A stretch of 64,000 bases of DNA from Bacillus sp. FJAT-29814 (GCF_001510715.1 NZ_LMTJ01000002.1:372001-436000); one strand, 5' to 3'; positions 16,275-24,776 are shown, counted from the stretch's first letter. Notes: generated from the letters alone by a model not told the origin. Numbers and translations are program-made.

Positions 16275-16682
16275 TCACCTCTCAAATAATTCTTTCAAAA
16301 CCAGCTGTTTGTCTTTTTGGTTTTTTTCAGACTTTTGAAGTCTTTTCAACCCTTTTTCCGTCAATCGATAATATTTAATCTCCTCTTGCCAATTGGATTG
16401 GATCCAGCCGGACTGTTCGAGCTGATGTAATTGGATGTAGAGGAATCCCTCATTGTCCTCAAATGCCCGAATTCCTCTTCCTCGAAGAAGCTTGGTCAAT
16501 TCGAAGCCTGTTTTTTCCTGAACGAGTAGCTGGAGGAGAGCAAGCAGCACTTCCTCCCTTGAATGTTCTTGTTTGCCAATTCTCTCATGGATTTGCTTTT
16601 GATGCTGTTCGGTAAACCGCAGCTTGGCAAAGGTGGTTCGATCCATTGACTTTTTTAAATTTTTCAAACGGTCCTCCATCAT
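16275..16682 (-). CDS. PadR-family regulator
   Basis: 135 residues. A charged 45-residue helical N terminus precedes a PadR-type winged helix: ALLQLLVQEKTGFELTKLLRGRGIRAFEDNEGFLYIQLHQLEQSGWI and YYRLTEKGLKRL in order show helix-turn-helix and wing. It overlaps the sigma gene by 4 bp and is 6 bp from the FtsW-like gene. In Bacillus such proteins accompany HAAS-domain membrane partners; here it may take the place of an anti-sigma factor. Confidence 0.78.
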   Translation of the reverse strand: MMEDRLKNLKKSMDRTTFAKLRFTEQHQKQIHERIGKQEHSREEVLLALLQLLVQEKTGFELTKLLRGRGIRAFEDNEGFLYIQLHQLEQSGWIQSNWQEEIKYYRLTEKGLKRLQKSEKNQKDKQLVLKELFER

Positions 16683-17215
16683 TTTCCCTCCAATTGGTCT
16701 TTTAGAAGTTCTTTTGCACGCCTTAGCCGCGTTTTCACCGTGTTACCACTTACGTCAGTCAACACGGCAATTTCATTAATGAGTAATTCCTCATAATAAT
16801 ATAAATAAATGACTTCCCGATATTTAATCGGCAGCTTCATAATTGCGGTTATTAACTCGACATCCTCTTCCTTTTGAATAACAGTCTGCTCGACCATTTC
16901 TTTTTTTGTTTCGCTGTGCAAAGGGTCTTCTTCGGTAATAATTACGTTTTTGCTGTACCAGCTTTTTAAATAGTCCTTACAGTGGTTAATAGCAATTCTC
17001 CACAGCCATGTTCTTAATTTAGATTTGCCGCTATAAGTATGTAAGCTGTTATAGCACTTCATAAAAATATCCTGCGTCAGATCTTCGGCGGCAGCCCGAT
17101 TTTTAACATATGAATAAACAAGCTGGAGAATTTCCTGCCCATATCTTGACATGATTTCATCGATTAGGACTTCCTTATCTTCCGTTTCAATCATTTGTAC
17201 TGTTAGTTCTTCCAA
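16679..17215 (-). CDS. ECF-type RNA polymerase sigma factor
   Basis: 178 residues. Sigma region 2 spans YSYVKNRAAAEDLTQDIFMKCYNSL near 34-60 with KLRTWLWRIAINHCKDYLKS; region 4 spans LPIKYREVIYLYYYEELLINEIAVLTDVSGNTVKTRLRRAKELL near 127-172. TTG 17215 follows GGAGGG. First gene of the sigma-PadR-FtsW-like operon; an ECF-like promoter (AACC-16-CGTC) in front suggests it transcribes its own operon. No classic anti-sigma gene is adjacent. Confidence 0.88.
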   Translation of the reverse strand: MEELTVQMIETEDKEVLIDEIMSRYGQEILQLVYSYVKNRAAAEDLTQDIFMKCYNSLHTYSGKSKLRTWLWRIAINHCKDYLKSWYSKNVIITEEDPLHSETKKEMVEQTVIQKEEDVELITAIMKLPIKYREVIYLYYYEELLINEIAVLTDVSGNTVKTRLRRAKELLKDQLEGK

Positions 17216-17240
17216 TATTAACCCTCCTAGCTAATTCTTA

Positions 17241-17265
17241 GACGATGTCACCATCCTGAAGGTTT
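17241..17265 (-). promoter_or_regulatory. candidate autoregulatory ECF promoter
   Basis: AACC (17261-17264) and CGTC (17241-17244) on the minus strand, 16 bp apart, within AAAACCTTC and ATCGTCTAAG. This matches the general ECF pattern AAC/CGTC and lies 25 bp before the sigma gene start. Confidence 0.6.
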
Positions 17266-17320
17266 TTATTTTTTCTCAAAAAAGTATGCAGTGAGCGAGG
17301 TTCCCAACTCAGCTGAACAG

Positions 17321-17347
17321 AAAAAAGCAGGGTTGTTCCCCTGCTTC
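17321..17347 (-). terminator. intrinsic terminator
   Basis: AAGCAGGG...CCCTGCTT with a T-run on the minus strand; insulates the sigma operon from upstream minus-strand transcription. Confidence 0.7.
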
Positions 17348-17436
17348 ATTAGCTATTGGCTATATTATCTCCCCCTTGCAACTTTTTTCCTCTTTGAATC
17401 GTCTAATATGTAAAAATAAGTAAATAGGGTGATTCC

Positions 17437-17619
17437 ATGAGTATGCAAAGGAGTCCATTTGATTCAAAGCAGCAAATGGTTCAAAAAATCTATCGGGAAA
17501 CTTTGTATAAAAAACGGACTAAGAAAGTTGAGCAAAATGAGAAGAGAGATATTTCCCTTTTTATAGGATTTGTTATCTTTGGCTTCTTTTTATTGGCCAT
17601 CTTTGAACAATTCCTTTAG
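17437..17619 (+). CDS. small single-pass membrane protein
   Basis: 60 residues. A basic, polar N-terminal 38 residues (KQQMVQKIYRETLYKKRTKK) is followed by one C-terminal membrane segment, ISLFIGFVIFGFFLLAIF. Tail-anchored topology with a cytosolic basic domain is likely. ATG follows GGGTGA. Its stop codon overlaps the stop of the convergent DUF1801 gene by 4 bp. No family recognised. Confidence 0.6.
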   Translation: MSMQRSPFDSKQQMVQKIYRETLYKKRTKKVEQNEKRDISLFIGFVIFGFFLLAIFEQFL

Positions 17620-18041
17620 CCTTGATTCGGATATTGCTTCTGTAAAAACTGAACCGACTCGATAATTAGCTGTTTTAACATCTCGATATCGATATCCGCG
17701 ACTTTATTAATGTATACACATCCTTTACCTGATGTATGTTTTCCAAATGCCTTTAATAATTCCTCGCGTTTCGTTTCACCTGGAGCAAAATACAAACTAA
17801 TTTTGGCCTTTCGTGGTGAAAACCCGACAAGCGGAGCATCTCCCTCATGACCAGAGGCATATTTATAGTGATAAGACCCGAACCCGATAATGCTTGGCCC
17901 CCACATCTTCGCTTCAAAACCGGTTGTTTCTGTAAACACCTCAACTAACCTGTACGCATCCTCTCGTTTTTTTGGACTGTCCACATTTTCAATAAACTCA
18001 ATTACACTATTGTCAGTTGGTTTTGTTTTTTGTTCATACAT
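17616..18041 (-). CDS. DUF1801 domain protein
   Basis: 141 residues. MWGPSIIGFGSYHYKYASGHEGDAP near 47-71 and FSPRKAKISLYFAPG near 74-88 are the family core (YdhG/DUF1801). The remainder is helical, ending in LKQLIIESVQFLQ. Convergent 4-bp overlap with the small membrane-protein gene. Function unknown. Confidence 0.8.
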   Translation of the reverse strand: MYEQKTKPTDNSVIEFIENVDSPKKREDAYRLVEVFTETTGFEAKMWGPSIIGFGSYHYKYASGHEGDAPLVGFSPRKAKISLYFAPGETKREELLKAFGKHTSGKGCVYINKVADIDIEMLKQLIIESVQFLQKQYPNQG

Positions 18042-18139
18042 TTTTGGTACGCTCCTTTTGGATATATTTACGTTGCCGTTTCCTACATATTATTTCGTGA
18101 AAATGCCAAGCTAGATGTAAAAACAAAGGGGGCTTTTAA

Positions 18140-18484
18140 GTGCGAAAGGTCATGTTTAGCCTAATGGTTACTTCGGCGCTGGTTTTTACTGAGGGTGCAT
18201 TCTTGGTGGGATTGCCTCATATTTCGATTGCCCAGCAGAAACCAATTCCTCCGTATGCCAAATGGGGACAATTAGCCATGAAAAAAACCCATGAAAAATA
18301 TCCCCAGGCGCAAATCGTGGATTATCTTCATGTTGGCAGAACAACCGGACCGCAATCGTCTGTTGAAAAATTCAAACTTTGGCTGAAAGATTCTCAGAGG
18401 GAGTTTGGTGTATTTGTTGATATTGAATTCGAAAATACAACTGAAAAAGTCATTAGTACTAAGTTTAGGGAGACGACAAGATAA
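18140..18484 (+). CDS. DUF3889-type secreted protein (YqzG/YhdC-like)
   Basis: 114 residues with an N-terminal signal segment (VMFSLMVTSALVFTEGAFL). The mature part has PPYAKWGQLAMKKTHEKYPQAQIVDYLHVGR near 37-67, which I recognise as the DUF3889 pattern. GTG 18140 follows AAAGGGGGC. Monocistronic. Function unknown. Confidence 0.75.
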   Translation: MRKVMFSLMVTSALVFTEGAFLVGLPHISIAQQKPIPPYAKWGQLAMKKTHEKYPQAQIVDYLHVGRTTGPQSSVEKFKLWLKDSQREFGVFVDIEFENTTEKVISTKFRETTR

Positions 18485-18489
18485 AGTTC

Positions 18490-18693
18490 TCACGAATTTT
18501 TTGCAAATGTTAGCCCTTTTTCCGCGAGGGATTTTTTGAGCAGCTCTAACGCTTTTGGCCCCATTCCATGCAATTGCATGATTTCCGCTTCCCTGACCTT
18601 AGTTAATTGTTCAAGTCGAACATAGCCGGCACCCTGGAGAGCTCTTTTTGCGGGTTTAGACAGTCTTTCCGGCAAATTACCTTTGGATTCCAT
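18490..18693 (-). CDS. small helix-hairpin-helix protein (RNA polymerase alpha-CTD-like)
   Basis: 67 residues. LSKPAKRALQGAGYVRLEQL and LHGMGPKALELLKKSLAEKG form two helix-hairpin-helix halves like the alpha-CTD, which binds DNA. The frame is open to 18777, but ATG 18693 follows AAAGGAG and is where the fold starts; the upstream part runs into the repeat array. A nucleic-acid-binding role is likely; partner unknown. Confidence 0.72.
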   Translation of the reverse strand: MESKGNLPERLSKPAKRALQGAGYVRLEQLTKVREAEIMQLHGMGPKALELLKKSLAEKGLTFAKNS

Positions 18694-18737
18694 AAATATT
18701 GCTCCTTTTTGATGTGTTTCTCGCCCTGATAGGGTGG

Positions 18738-18875
18738 AATTTTCCGGCGAAAAAAATTTATCCGCGCTAAAACTCATTATATCCGCGATTTAGGGTGAGA
18801 TATCCGCGGAAAAACCAATATATCGGCGATATTTCGATTTTATCCGCGAAAGTCACCCATATTTCTGCGATGCTG
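18738..18875. repeat. intergenic ~20-bp-period array, ATATCCGCGG family
   Basis: Six or seven degenerate units around TTATCCGCGCTAAA, ATATCCGCGATTT and ATATCCGCGGAAAAA, spaced about 20-21 bp. Same family as the array near 60.7 kb. It lies after the YjjG-type gene stop (minus strand) and before the HhH gene. Confidence 0.75.
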
Positions 18876-18876
18876 C

Positions 18877-19581
18877 CTAAACAGGTATGGCCTGTTTGGG
18901 CCCGACAATTTTTAAAAGATCTGTAAGTTCGTGTATTTCGTAGGTTGGCCTCATTGCCATTGTGTTTTCCTTATAATGCGGGTTAAACCAGCAGGTATCA
19001 ATACCATAATTGATTCCGCCCTGGATATCAGATGTCAGCGAATCACCGACAATCAATACCTTTCCCTTATCGGTAATGTTGAGCTTGGAAAAAGCATAGT
19101 CGAAAATCCCTTTATTAGGTTTTTGGCAGCCCGCTTCTTCTGAAACAATAATAGCCTCAAACGCAGAACGAAGCGGTGAACCCGCTATTCTTGACCTCTG
19201 CACGTCGCCAAACCCATTCGTGATAACCGCAAGTCGGCATTCTGTCAGACTGGAACACACTTCCTGTGCACCTGACATCAGATGGCTCTCCTGACCTAAA
19301 TATTCAAGATAGATCCGGTTAAACAGCTCACCATCTATTTCAAGATTATACTCAATAAAAAGCCGGTTAAACCTCTCTTTTCCTAGTTCAGACAAGCCAA
19401 TGAGCCCCTGTTCTAATTCTCCCCAAAGGACCTTACTTATTTCCTTATATCGTGGACGGTAATCCTCTACCCCCGCAGGCAAACCAAACTTCAAAAATGC
19501 TTTCTGAAATGCGCTCTCTTCCGATTTTCCAAAGTCAAATAATGTATCATCGATATCAAATAAAATGGTTTCGTAATTCAT
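18877..19581 (-). CDS. HAD-family pyrimidine nucleotidase (YjjG/YfnB-like)
   Basis: 234 residues. HAD motif I is FDIDDTLFDF near 8-17, motif II LAVITNGFG near 109-117, motif III includes EEAGCQKPNKGIFDYA, and motif IV is VGDSLTSDIQGG. The helical cap between motif I and II is of the YjjG type, which dephosphorylates non-canonical pyrimidine nucleoside monophosphates. ATG 19581 follows GGAGG; a TTG four codons upstream is inside the SD. Monocistronic. Confidence 0.85.
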   Translation of the reverse strand: MNYETILFDIDDTLFDFGKSEESAFQKAFLKFGLPAGVEDYRPRYKEISKVLWGELEQGLIGLSELGKERFNRLFIEYNLEIDGELFNRIYLEYLGQESHLMSGAQEVCSSLTECRLAVITNGFGDVQRSRIAGSPLRSAFEAIIVSEEAGCQKPNKGIFDYAFSKLNITDKGKVLIVGDSLTSDIQGGINYGIDTCWFNPHYKENTMAMRPTYEIHELTDLLKIVGPKQAIPV

Positions 19582-19666
19582 GGCTGCCTCCAAAATCTAA
19601 ATTTATTCCATTTTATCATTTATTTACAGTTATAAAGATAATACATGCTCAATTTAATTTTTATAA

Positions 19667-19702
19667 GTAATATATATGTTCAAAAAGTAAAATATATATT
19701 AC
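19667..19702. promoter_or_regulatory. inverted repeat, candidate XRE operator
   Basis: GTAATATATAT (19667-19677) and ATATATATTAC (19692-19702) are perfect inverted arms 14 bp apart, about 30 bp before the XRE gene and within its promoter region. Confidence 0.5.
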
Positions 19703-19733
19703 AATGTAAGCATATAGCATTTAAGGGCAGGTA

Positions 19734-19952
19734 ATGAAGTTGAAAGAGTCCATTGTGAAAAACAAGGTGAAAGTGGCCCGTATTGAGAAAAACAATTTGA
19801 CTCAAGGCGAACTGGCAAAGTTGGTTGGGGTAACAAGACAGACAATGAATTTAATCGAAGCTAACAAATATAACCCCACTATTCGTGTTTGTTTGCTAAT
19901 CAGTAAGCACCTGGAACGCCCCTTGGACGAATTGTTTTGGTTAGAAGAGTAA
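19734..19952 (+). CDS. XRE-family helix-turn-helix regulator
   Basis: 72 residues, a single Cro/CI-type HTH: LTQGELAKLVGVTRQTMNLIEANKYNPTIRVCLLIS covers the five-helix core, ending DELFWLEE as in the YozG/YvaO group. First of a three-gene operon with two small membrane proteins; an inverted repeat in front suggests autoregulation. Start ATG 19734. Confidence 0.85.
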   Translation: MKLKESIVKNKVKVARIEKNNLTQGELAKLVGVTRQTMNLIEANKYNPTIRVCLLISKHLERPLDELFWLEE

Positions 19953-19977
19953 CTTTTATAGGGAGTTGATACAAACC

Positions 19978-20349
19978 ATGCAAGTGCAGATATTAAAAGT
20001 GTTGATTAGTGCAATTATGGTTTTTTCTATTGTCAGTTTATTGTCAGGCCAACTTCAATGGGGCATTTTAGCAGGGCTTGTTGTGGGGGTTGGAAGCGCC
20101 AAATGGTTTAGGTTGAAACGGCAAGAAGCCAATGATGAAATCGAATATGACGAAAGGATCAACGCTAACATCAAAGAATATTCTTTTCAGACATTTTCTA
20201 TTTCCAATCTGCTCTTATTAGTTTACTTAATCGTCTCGGATTTAATTTTTAATGAACATTTAGTCAAGGCAAGCTACCTTGTTATTTATGTATCTATCAC
20301 ATTTATTGTTGCATTTTATATCGTTCCGTTATTGGCACGCCGGGGATAA
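19978..20349 (+). CDS. DUF2178-like membrane protein
   Basis: About 123 residues, four hydrophobic segments, with a short cytosolic loop NDEIEYDERINANIKEYSF between the second and third that matches the acidic DER motif of DUF2178-type proteins commonly paired with small XRE regulators. ATG 19978 chosen; TTG 19966 abuts the SD. Function unknown. Confidence 0.7.
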   Translation: MQVQILKVLISAIMVFSIVSLLSGQLQWGILAGLVVGVGSAKWFRLKRQEANDEIEYDERINANIKEYSFQTFSISNLLLLVYLIVSDLIFNEHLVKASYLVIYVSITFIVAFYIVPLLARRG

Positions 20350-20373
20350 CCAGATCTTTAAGGAGGCATGGAG

Positions 20374-20652
20374 ATGAATCAACCGTTTATAGTTACTGCC
20401 GTCATTCTTTTTGTGTTAGCTTTTCTTATTGGAGTAAAAAAGCAAACCTGGATATTGTCAGGCTTTAATCAAAAACGTGTGAAAGACCAGGATAAACTTG
20501 CAAAATTGGTCGGTGGATATAACTTCCTTATAGGAATTGCCATGTTAATCGCCGCTTTTATTGATCATCCGAATACAGAAATTTTATTTCCGATTATGAT
20601 TGTGGGTTATGTGATTCTACTTGGTTATGTCAATACCAAGATGGTCGAATAA
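20374..20652 (+). CDS. DUF3784-like membrane protein
   Basis: 92 residues, three hydrophobic segments. IGVKKQTWILSGFNQ near 20-34 and DKLAKLVGGYNFLIGI resemble DUF3784 (SdpI-related tails). ATG 20374 is 7 nt after AAGGAGG; ATG 20368 is too close. Third gene of the XRE cassette. Confidence 0.7.
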   Translation: MNQPFIVTAVILFVLAFLIGVKKQTWILSGFNQKRVKDQDKLAKLVGGYNFLIGIAMLIAAFIDHPNTEILFPIMIVGYVILLGYVNTKMVE

Positions 20653-20686
20653 CATAAAAAGCAGGAGAATTCCTGCTTTTTATGCA
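20653..20686. terminator. bidirectional intrinsic terminator
   Basis: CATAAAAAGCAGGA and TCCTGCTTTTTATG, perfect 14-bp stem between convergent genes. Confidence 0.9.
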
Positions 20687-20688
20687 TA

Positions 20689-21666
20689 TTAATTTAAGAC
20701 ATCCAATATGATCTTCCCTTTATTTAACCTATTTTCAACTAATAGATGGGCACTGGCAGCATCCTTTAGTGGAAACCTATGGCCAACCGCTATTTTTAAC
20801 TGTTTGTTTACAAGGTAAGGGATTACTTTTTGTGCCGTTTCCCGCTGGAGCTCCGGCCTCTTCTGTCTGGTCGTGCCCAAACTATAACCAAGAACACTCC
20901 GACAGCTTGCATGCAAATCGACTGTTTTTATATTTCCGACATGACCGCTGGAATTTCCAAAATGGACTAACCGGCCAAACGGTGCCAGGCAATTAAAACT
21001 GTTCTCTGTTACTGCACCGGCTATCGAATCAAGGATAATATCAACTCCCAGGCCATTTGTCAGTTCATTTACCTTCGCTGCGAAGTCCTCCTGCTCATAG
21101 CAAATAACATGATCTGCGCCATTTTCAAGTGCTGTTTTTATTTTATCAGGATGTCCAACTGTCCCAATCACTTTACTAGCCCCCATTAATTTGGCGAGCT
21201 GTGTGGCCGTGGTGCCGACGCCCCCGGCGGCCGCATGAACCAGTACGGACTCTCCCTCTTCTATTCTGGCGATATTGTGGAGCAGTCTATAGGAAAGGAA
21301 TGATACAATCGGACACGCCGCTGCTGTCTCAAAGTCTAATTCATCAGGTATAGGATAGACCAATTTATGGGATGCCACCGCGTATTCTGCATATGAACCG
21401 CCTTTTGTAAAGGCAATCACTCTTTGTCCTACTGTCAGATTAGAAACATTCGCTCCAATTTCTACTACATAACCGGCTGCATCCAGCCCCGGAACGAAAG
21501 GCAATTTGCCTCCTTTTTTTCCATACCTCTGTTTAATATCGGCAAAATTGACACTCGTCTTGACTACCTGGATCAGTACTTCATCCTCGTTAAATTTAGG
21601 GACCTCAATATCTTGGTATGATAAATATTCAGGTCCGCCGAAATTTGTTACTACCACTGCTTTCAT
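20689..21666 (-). CDS. quinone oxidoreductase / zinc-free MDR-family NADPH dehydrogenase
   Basis: 325 residues. GroES-like N-terminal half (FVPGLDAAGYVVEIGANV near 58-75) and a Rossmann half with VLVHAAAGGVGTTATQLAKLMGA near 142-164. Zinc ligands are absent, as in QOR/Qor-type enzymes. Cytosolic NADPH-dependent reduction of quinones or enones is expected. Monocistronic. Confidence 0.83.
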   Translation of the reverse strand: MKAVVVTNFGGPEYLSYQDIEVPKFNEDEVLIQVVKTSVNFADIKQRYGKKGGKLPFVPGLDAAGYVVEIGANVSNLTVGQRVIAFTKGGSYAEYAVASHKLVYPIPDELDFETAAACPIVSFLSYRLLHNIARIEEGESVLVHAAAGGVGTTATQLAKLMGASKVIGTVGHPDKIKTALENGADHVICYEQEDFAAKVNELTNGLGVDIILDSIAGAVTENSFNCLAPFGRLVHFGNSSGHVGNIKTVDLHASCRSVLGYSLGTTRQKRPELQRETAQKVIPYLVNKQLKIAVGHRFPLKDAASAHLLVENRLNKGKIILDVLN

Positions 21667-21734
21667 TAATGCTTACCCCTTTTATAAAAAAATTTAAAGA
21701 ATTTTCTTTTAAACTACCATAAATGCCCAATATA

Positions 21735-22718
21735 TTAAATCTTTTCATCCACTCTTAATCTAGATTTAAATACTTTATCTGTTCTTTGGATCGATGTCTC
21801 TTTTAATAGATTCGTACCGAGCACCCCGGCAATAATCATGATTGACCCTATAATGTGGTATAGATTAATTTGTTCATTTAATAGAATAGCACCGGCGGCG
21901 ATAGAAATGACGGTCGAAAGGTTAGAGAAAATGCTCATCCTCGATGCGGACAGCTTGGATAAAATATAATTTGATAAAAATGCTGTTATCATCGTCGCAA
22001 AAATACCCAAAAACAGAACAGACCCGATAAATTTTAATTCTGTGATCAAATAAAAATAGCCGGCGAGTTCCCCTGTTAATGCATTTTTGATAATCGCACA
22101 CAGATTAAAAAATAACATCCCCATTGTAACCATCAAATAGGTCAACTGAATCGGAGTAAAGGAGTCGGAGAGATACCTTGAAAGCACAGCATACCCCGAA
22201 ATAGCTACTGTTGAAACCAGCAGAAACAAAATGCCCAGGATTTTATCATCGGAAACCGTTATGCCGGATCCATTACTGTAAAAGATATAAACTACACCAA
22301 AAATCGATAAGAAGATAAAAATGGTTTGAAAGATATTCATCTTTTCCTTAAGAAAGATTGAAGCTAACAGGGCTGTCAATGCAGGCGAAAAGGCCATGAT
22401 AATGCCTCCTTCAGCGGAAGACGTATACGCTAAACCAAAGGCCTGAAAGCTGAAAAAAATGGTTGGATATAACAAGGCCAGAACAAGTAACGAAGTGATG
22501 GTTTTTTTCTCAAACCTTATATTCTTGTTAGGAAGCTTTTTCATAAACATTTTCAAGTATATGCTCAATACTGCCCAACCGATGAAAAAACGCCAGCCCA
22601 ATGTGTCAACAGGCGAGGCTGTTTCCAATGCCATTTTCGTAAATAAAAACGATAGGCCCACAATGGCTGCATTTAATAGCGCGGCTAAATAGGGTAAAAA
22701 TTTCTGCACTATACTCAC
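21735..22718 (-). CDS. EamA/DMT-family transporter
   Basis: 327 residues, ten predicted membrane segments in two EamA repeats: first repeat with PVDTLGWRFFIGWAVLS near 36-52, second with LSNYILSKLSASRMSIFSNLSTVISI near 245-270. Drug/metabolite exporter superfamily. GTG 22718 overlaps the TGA of the small frame upstream, so translation may be coupled. An SgrR-like regulator is divergently encoded and could control it. Substrate unknown. Confidence 0.82.
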   Translation of the reverse strand: MSIVQKFLPYLAALLNAAIVGLSFLFTKMALETASPVDTLGWRFFIGWAVLSIYLKMFMKKLPNKNIRFEKKTITSLLVLALLYPTIFFSFQAFGLAYTSSAEGGIIMAFSPALTALLASIFLKEKMNIFQTIFIFLSIFGVVYIFYSNGSGITVSDDKILGILFLLVSTVAISGYAVLSRYLSDSFTPIQLTYLMVTMGMLFFNLCAIIKNALTGELAGYFYLITELKFIGSVLFLGIFATMITAFLSNYILSKLSASRMSIFSNLSTVISIAAGAILLNEQINLYHIIGSIMIIAGVLGTNLLKETSIQRTDKVFKSRLRVDEKI

Positions 22719-22914
22719 TCCCCCGATTTGGCAGTACCAGCAACTGCCGCTGTCGAAAAATACCGCCTAATTGAATTTATATCTTTCTGTATTTCATCAA
22801 GTTCACTAGCAATTGTGTCTTTAGAACTTTCTTTTACGACCAGCCAATTTAGAATTTCAACCTTTTTTGAAAGATAAAAATCCTATCTTCTATCATCAAT
22901 TGTTCATCTAACAT
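22715..22914 (-). pseudogene. small gene with a -1 frame break at an A6 run
   Basis: ATG 22914 follows AAGGGGG. The frame reads MLDEQLMIEDRIFIFQK, reaches CAAAAAAGG and then stops after four codons. Shifted by -1 it continues KVEILNWLVVKESSKD to a helical end and a TGA overlapping the EamA start, giving a coherent 66-residue protein. Either a one-base deletion in the A-run, a sequencing error, or slippage. Family not recognised. Confidence 0.55.
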
Positions 22915-23048
22915 GTTGTATTCCCCCTTCAAATCTTGATTGCTACCATTTGATTTTGTTTTCATTATCTACCCACAGAACTGGTTAAAAAAGGGTATAA
23001 TTAAGACGAAAATGTCCCCCTTTTTTGAAAAACTGCCGGAGGTCAGCT

Positions 23049-24776
23049 ATGAAAGATTTATCCTATTTTCAAATGAGAGCTCATCTTTATCCCAGGGAAA
23101 AACAATTTACCGCTGATGTTAAATTTACAGAGCTTACTGATCTTTGGTTTTGCAGTGAAAAGAATGTAAAAAGGAAAATAAAACAATACGTTCAAGATGG
23201 CAAACTTGTATATCTGCCCGGAAACGGAAGAGGCAGAGCATCCATAATTACATTTCTCAAGCCTTTTCAGGCGGAAGTCGAAACGGAAGTGACGAGATTA
23301 ATAAAGGGAAATGACTTAGAGTCTTTAATTAAAATGATGCAGCTGCCGATTCCAAAAACGTGGGTTTCCAATGTATCCAAGGAAATTCAAAATCTATTTG
23401 GCTATTACTCAGACAGTGAGTCGTCAGATGTCCTTAAGACCTATATTAAAAGGAGATTCACGACTCTTGATCCTGCTCATGCCTCTGCCAATGTGGAAAT
23501 GTTTTTAATACATCAAATAGCCGATAGTTTACTTGTTTTCGACCAAGAATCCGACCTAGTAAAGCCCCAGTTAGCCCATCACTGGGAAACACCGGATGGC
23601 GGGAAAACATGGATATTCCATTTAAGGAAAGGCGTCCGCTTTCATAACGGAGATTTGCTAACGAGCGAAGATGTCAAATACACTTTTAAAAGAATCCGTT
23701 CGTCATCGTCTCAGCATGACTGGCTCGTTAGGGATATTGAAGAAATAGATTGCCTGTCACCCTATAAAATTCGCATTTCGTTAAAAAAGCCAAACCGGTT
23801 TTTTTTAAGATATGTATGCTCGCAAAATATGGCCATCTTACCTAGGAATGTTCCCTTTGCAGAAGAAAAGTGGATTGGCACCGGTGCATATGAGTTGGTC
23901 AAAAAATCAGCGGATTTAGTCGTTTTGAAGGCCAATGACAACTATTTTTTATCACGCCCGTTTATTGATGAAATACAAATTTACTATTTTCCATTCTCCG
24001 CTAACCAACCTTTACGCTACGATTTACTGAATAAAGAAGAGGATGCCCCTACAACGGTAAAGAGTATTACGGAAGTTGGCTTCAGGTGTTTGGTGTTTAA
24101 TTTTAGGAAGGACAGTATTGTCCATAATCCTTTCTTTAGAGAAGCAATGTTTAACCTGCTGGATATGAAGAAATTGTGGAGTGAGCTGGGAAGGAAAAAT
24201 CTGTTGGAGGCTTCGAGTTATTTTTATTGGAATAGCAAAAGCCCAGTTAAAAACTTTGCGGATGTTCCGACACTTTTGGAAAAAGCAAATTATCATGGAG
24301 ACGTTTTGACACTTTATGTACTTGGGCAGCCCAGCTTTGTTGAGGATGCAGAGTGGATCCAAAAAGAAGCTAAAAAAGTAAATCTTCACTTTCAAATTAG
24401 AACGTTCAATTTAGGAGAATTGTATGAGAGTGAGTTGAATCAAGCCGACCTCCTGCTTATGGGAGAAGTGGCTTCGACAGACCATCATCTATCCTTTATA
24501 GGCGCTTTTTTAAATAAGACACTAGTGTTTAACCGCTTTTTATCACCTACTCACCTAAACAAGCTGCAAGGATTTTTTGACCAAATGCAGCAAGAAGAGA
24601 GTAAGGATAGGAGGGAGAAGTGGATAAACCTAGCTGAAAACTACATCAAGACTGAAAATCTTTTCATTTATCTCTATCATCCTGTAAAGCAAAGAACCTT
24701 CCACTCGATGATTCATAATATTCAAGTTGACTCTTTTGGATTGATTGATTATAAAAAGTTATGGATAAATGGATAA
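23049..24776 (+). CDS. SgrR-like regulator with solute-binding (SBP_bac_5) domain
   Basis: 575 residues. N-terminal 115 residues form the SgrR winged helix (LTDLWFCSEKNVKRKIKQYV, LVYLPGNGRGRASIITFL). A periplasmic-type dipeptide-binding domain follows, without signal peptide: HWETPDGGKTWIFHLRKGVRFHNGDLLTSEDVKYTFKRI near 180-220 is its hallmark. It should act in the cytosol as a ligand-sensing transcription factor, as SgrR does. ATG 23049 follows GGAGGT. Divergent from the EamA transporter. Confidence 0.83.
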   Translation: MKDLSYFQMRAHLYPREKQFTADVKFTELTDLWFCSEKNVKRKIKQYVQDGKLVYLPGNGRGRASIITFLKPFQAEVETEVTRLIKGNDLESLIKMMQLPIPKTWVSNVSKEIQNLFGYYSDSESSDVLKTYIKRRFTTLDPAHASANVEMFLIHQIADSLLVFDQESDLVKPQLAHHWETPDGGKTWIFHLRKGVRFHNGDLLTSEDVKYTFKRIRSSSSQHDWLVRDIEEIDCLSPYKIRISLKKPNRFFLRYVCSQNMAILPRNVPFAEEKWIGTGAYELVKKSADLVVLKANDNYFLSRPFIDEIQIYYFPFSANQPLRYDLLNKEEDAPTTVKSITEVGFRCLVFNFRKDSIVHNPFFREAMFNLLDMKKLWSELGRKNLLEASSYFYWNSKSPVKNFADVPTLLEKANYHGDVLTLYVLGQPSFVEDAEWIQKEAKKVNLHFQIRTFNLGELYESELNQADLLLMGEVASTDHHLSFIGAFLNKTLVFNRFLSPTHLNKLQGFFDQMQQEESKDRREKWINLAENYIKTENLFIYLYHPVKQRTFHSMIHNIQVDSFGLIDYKKLWING

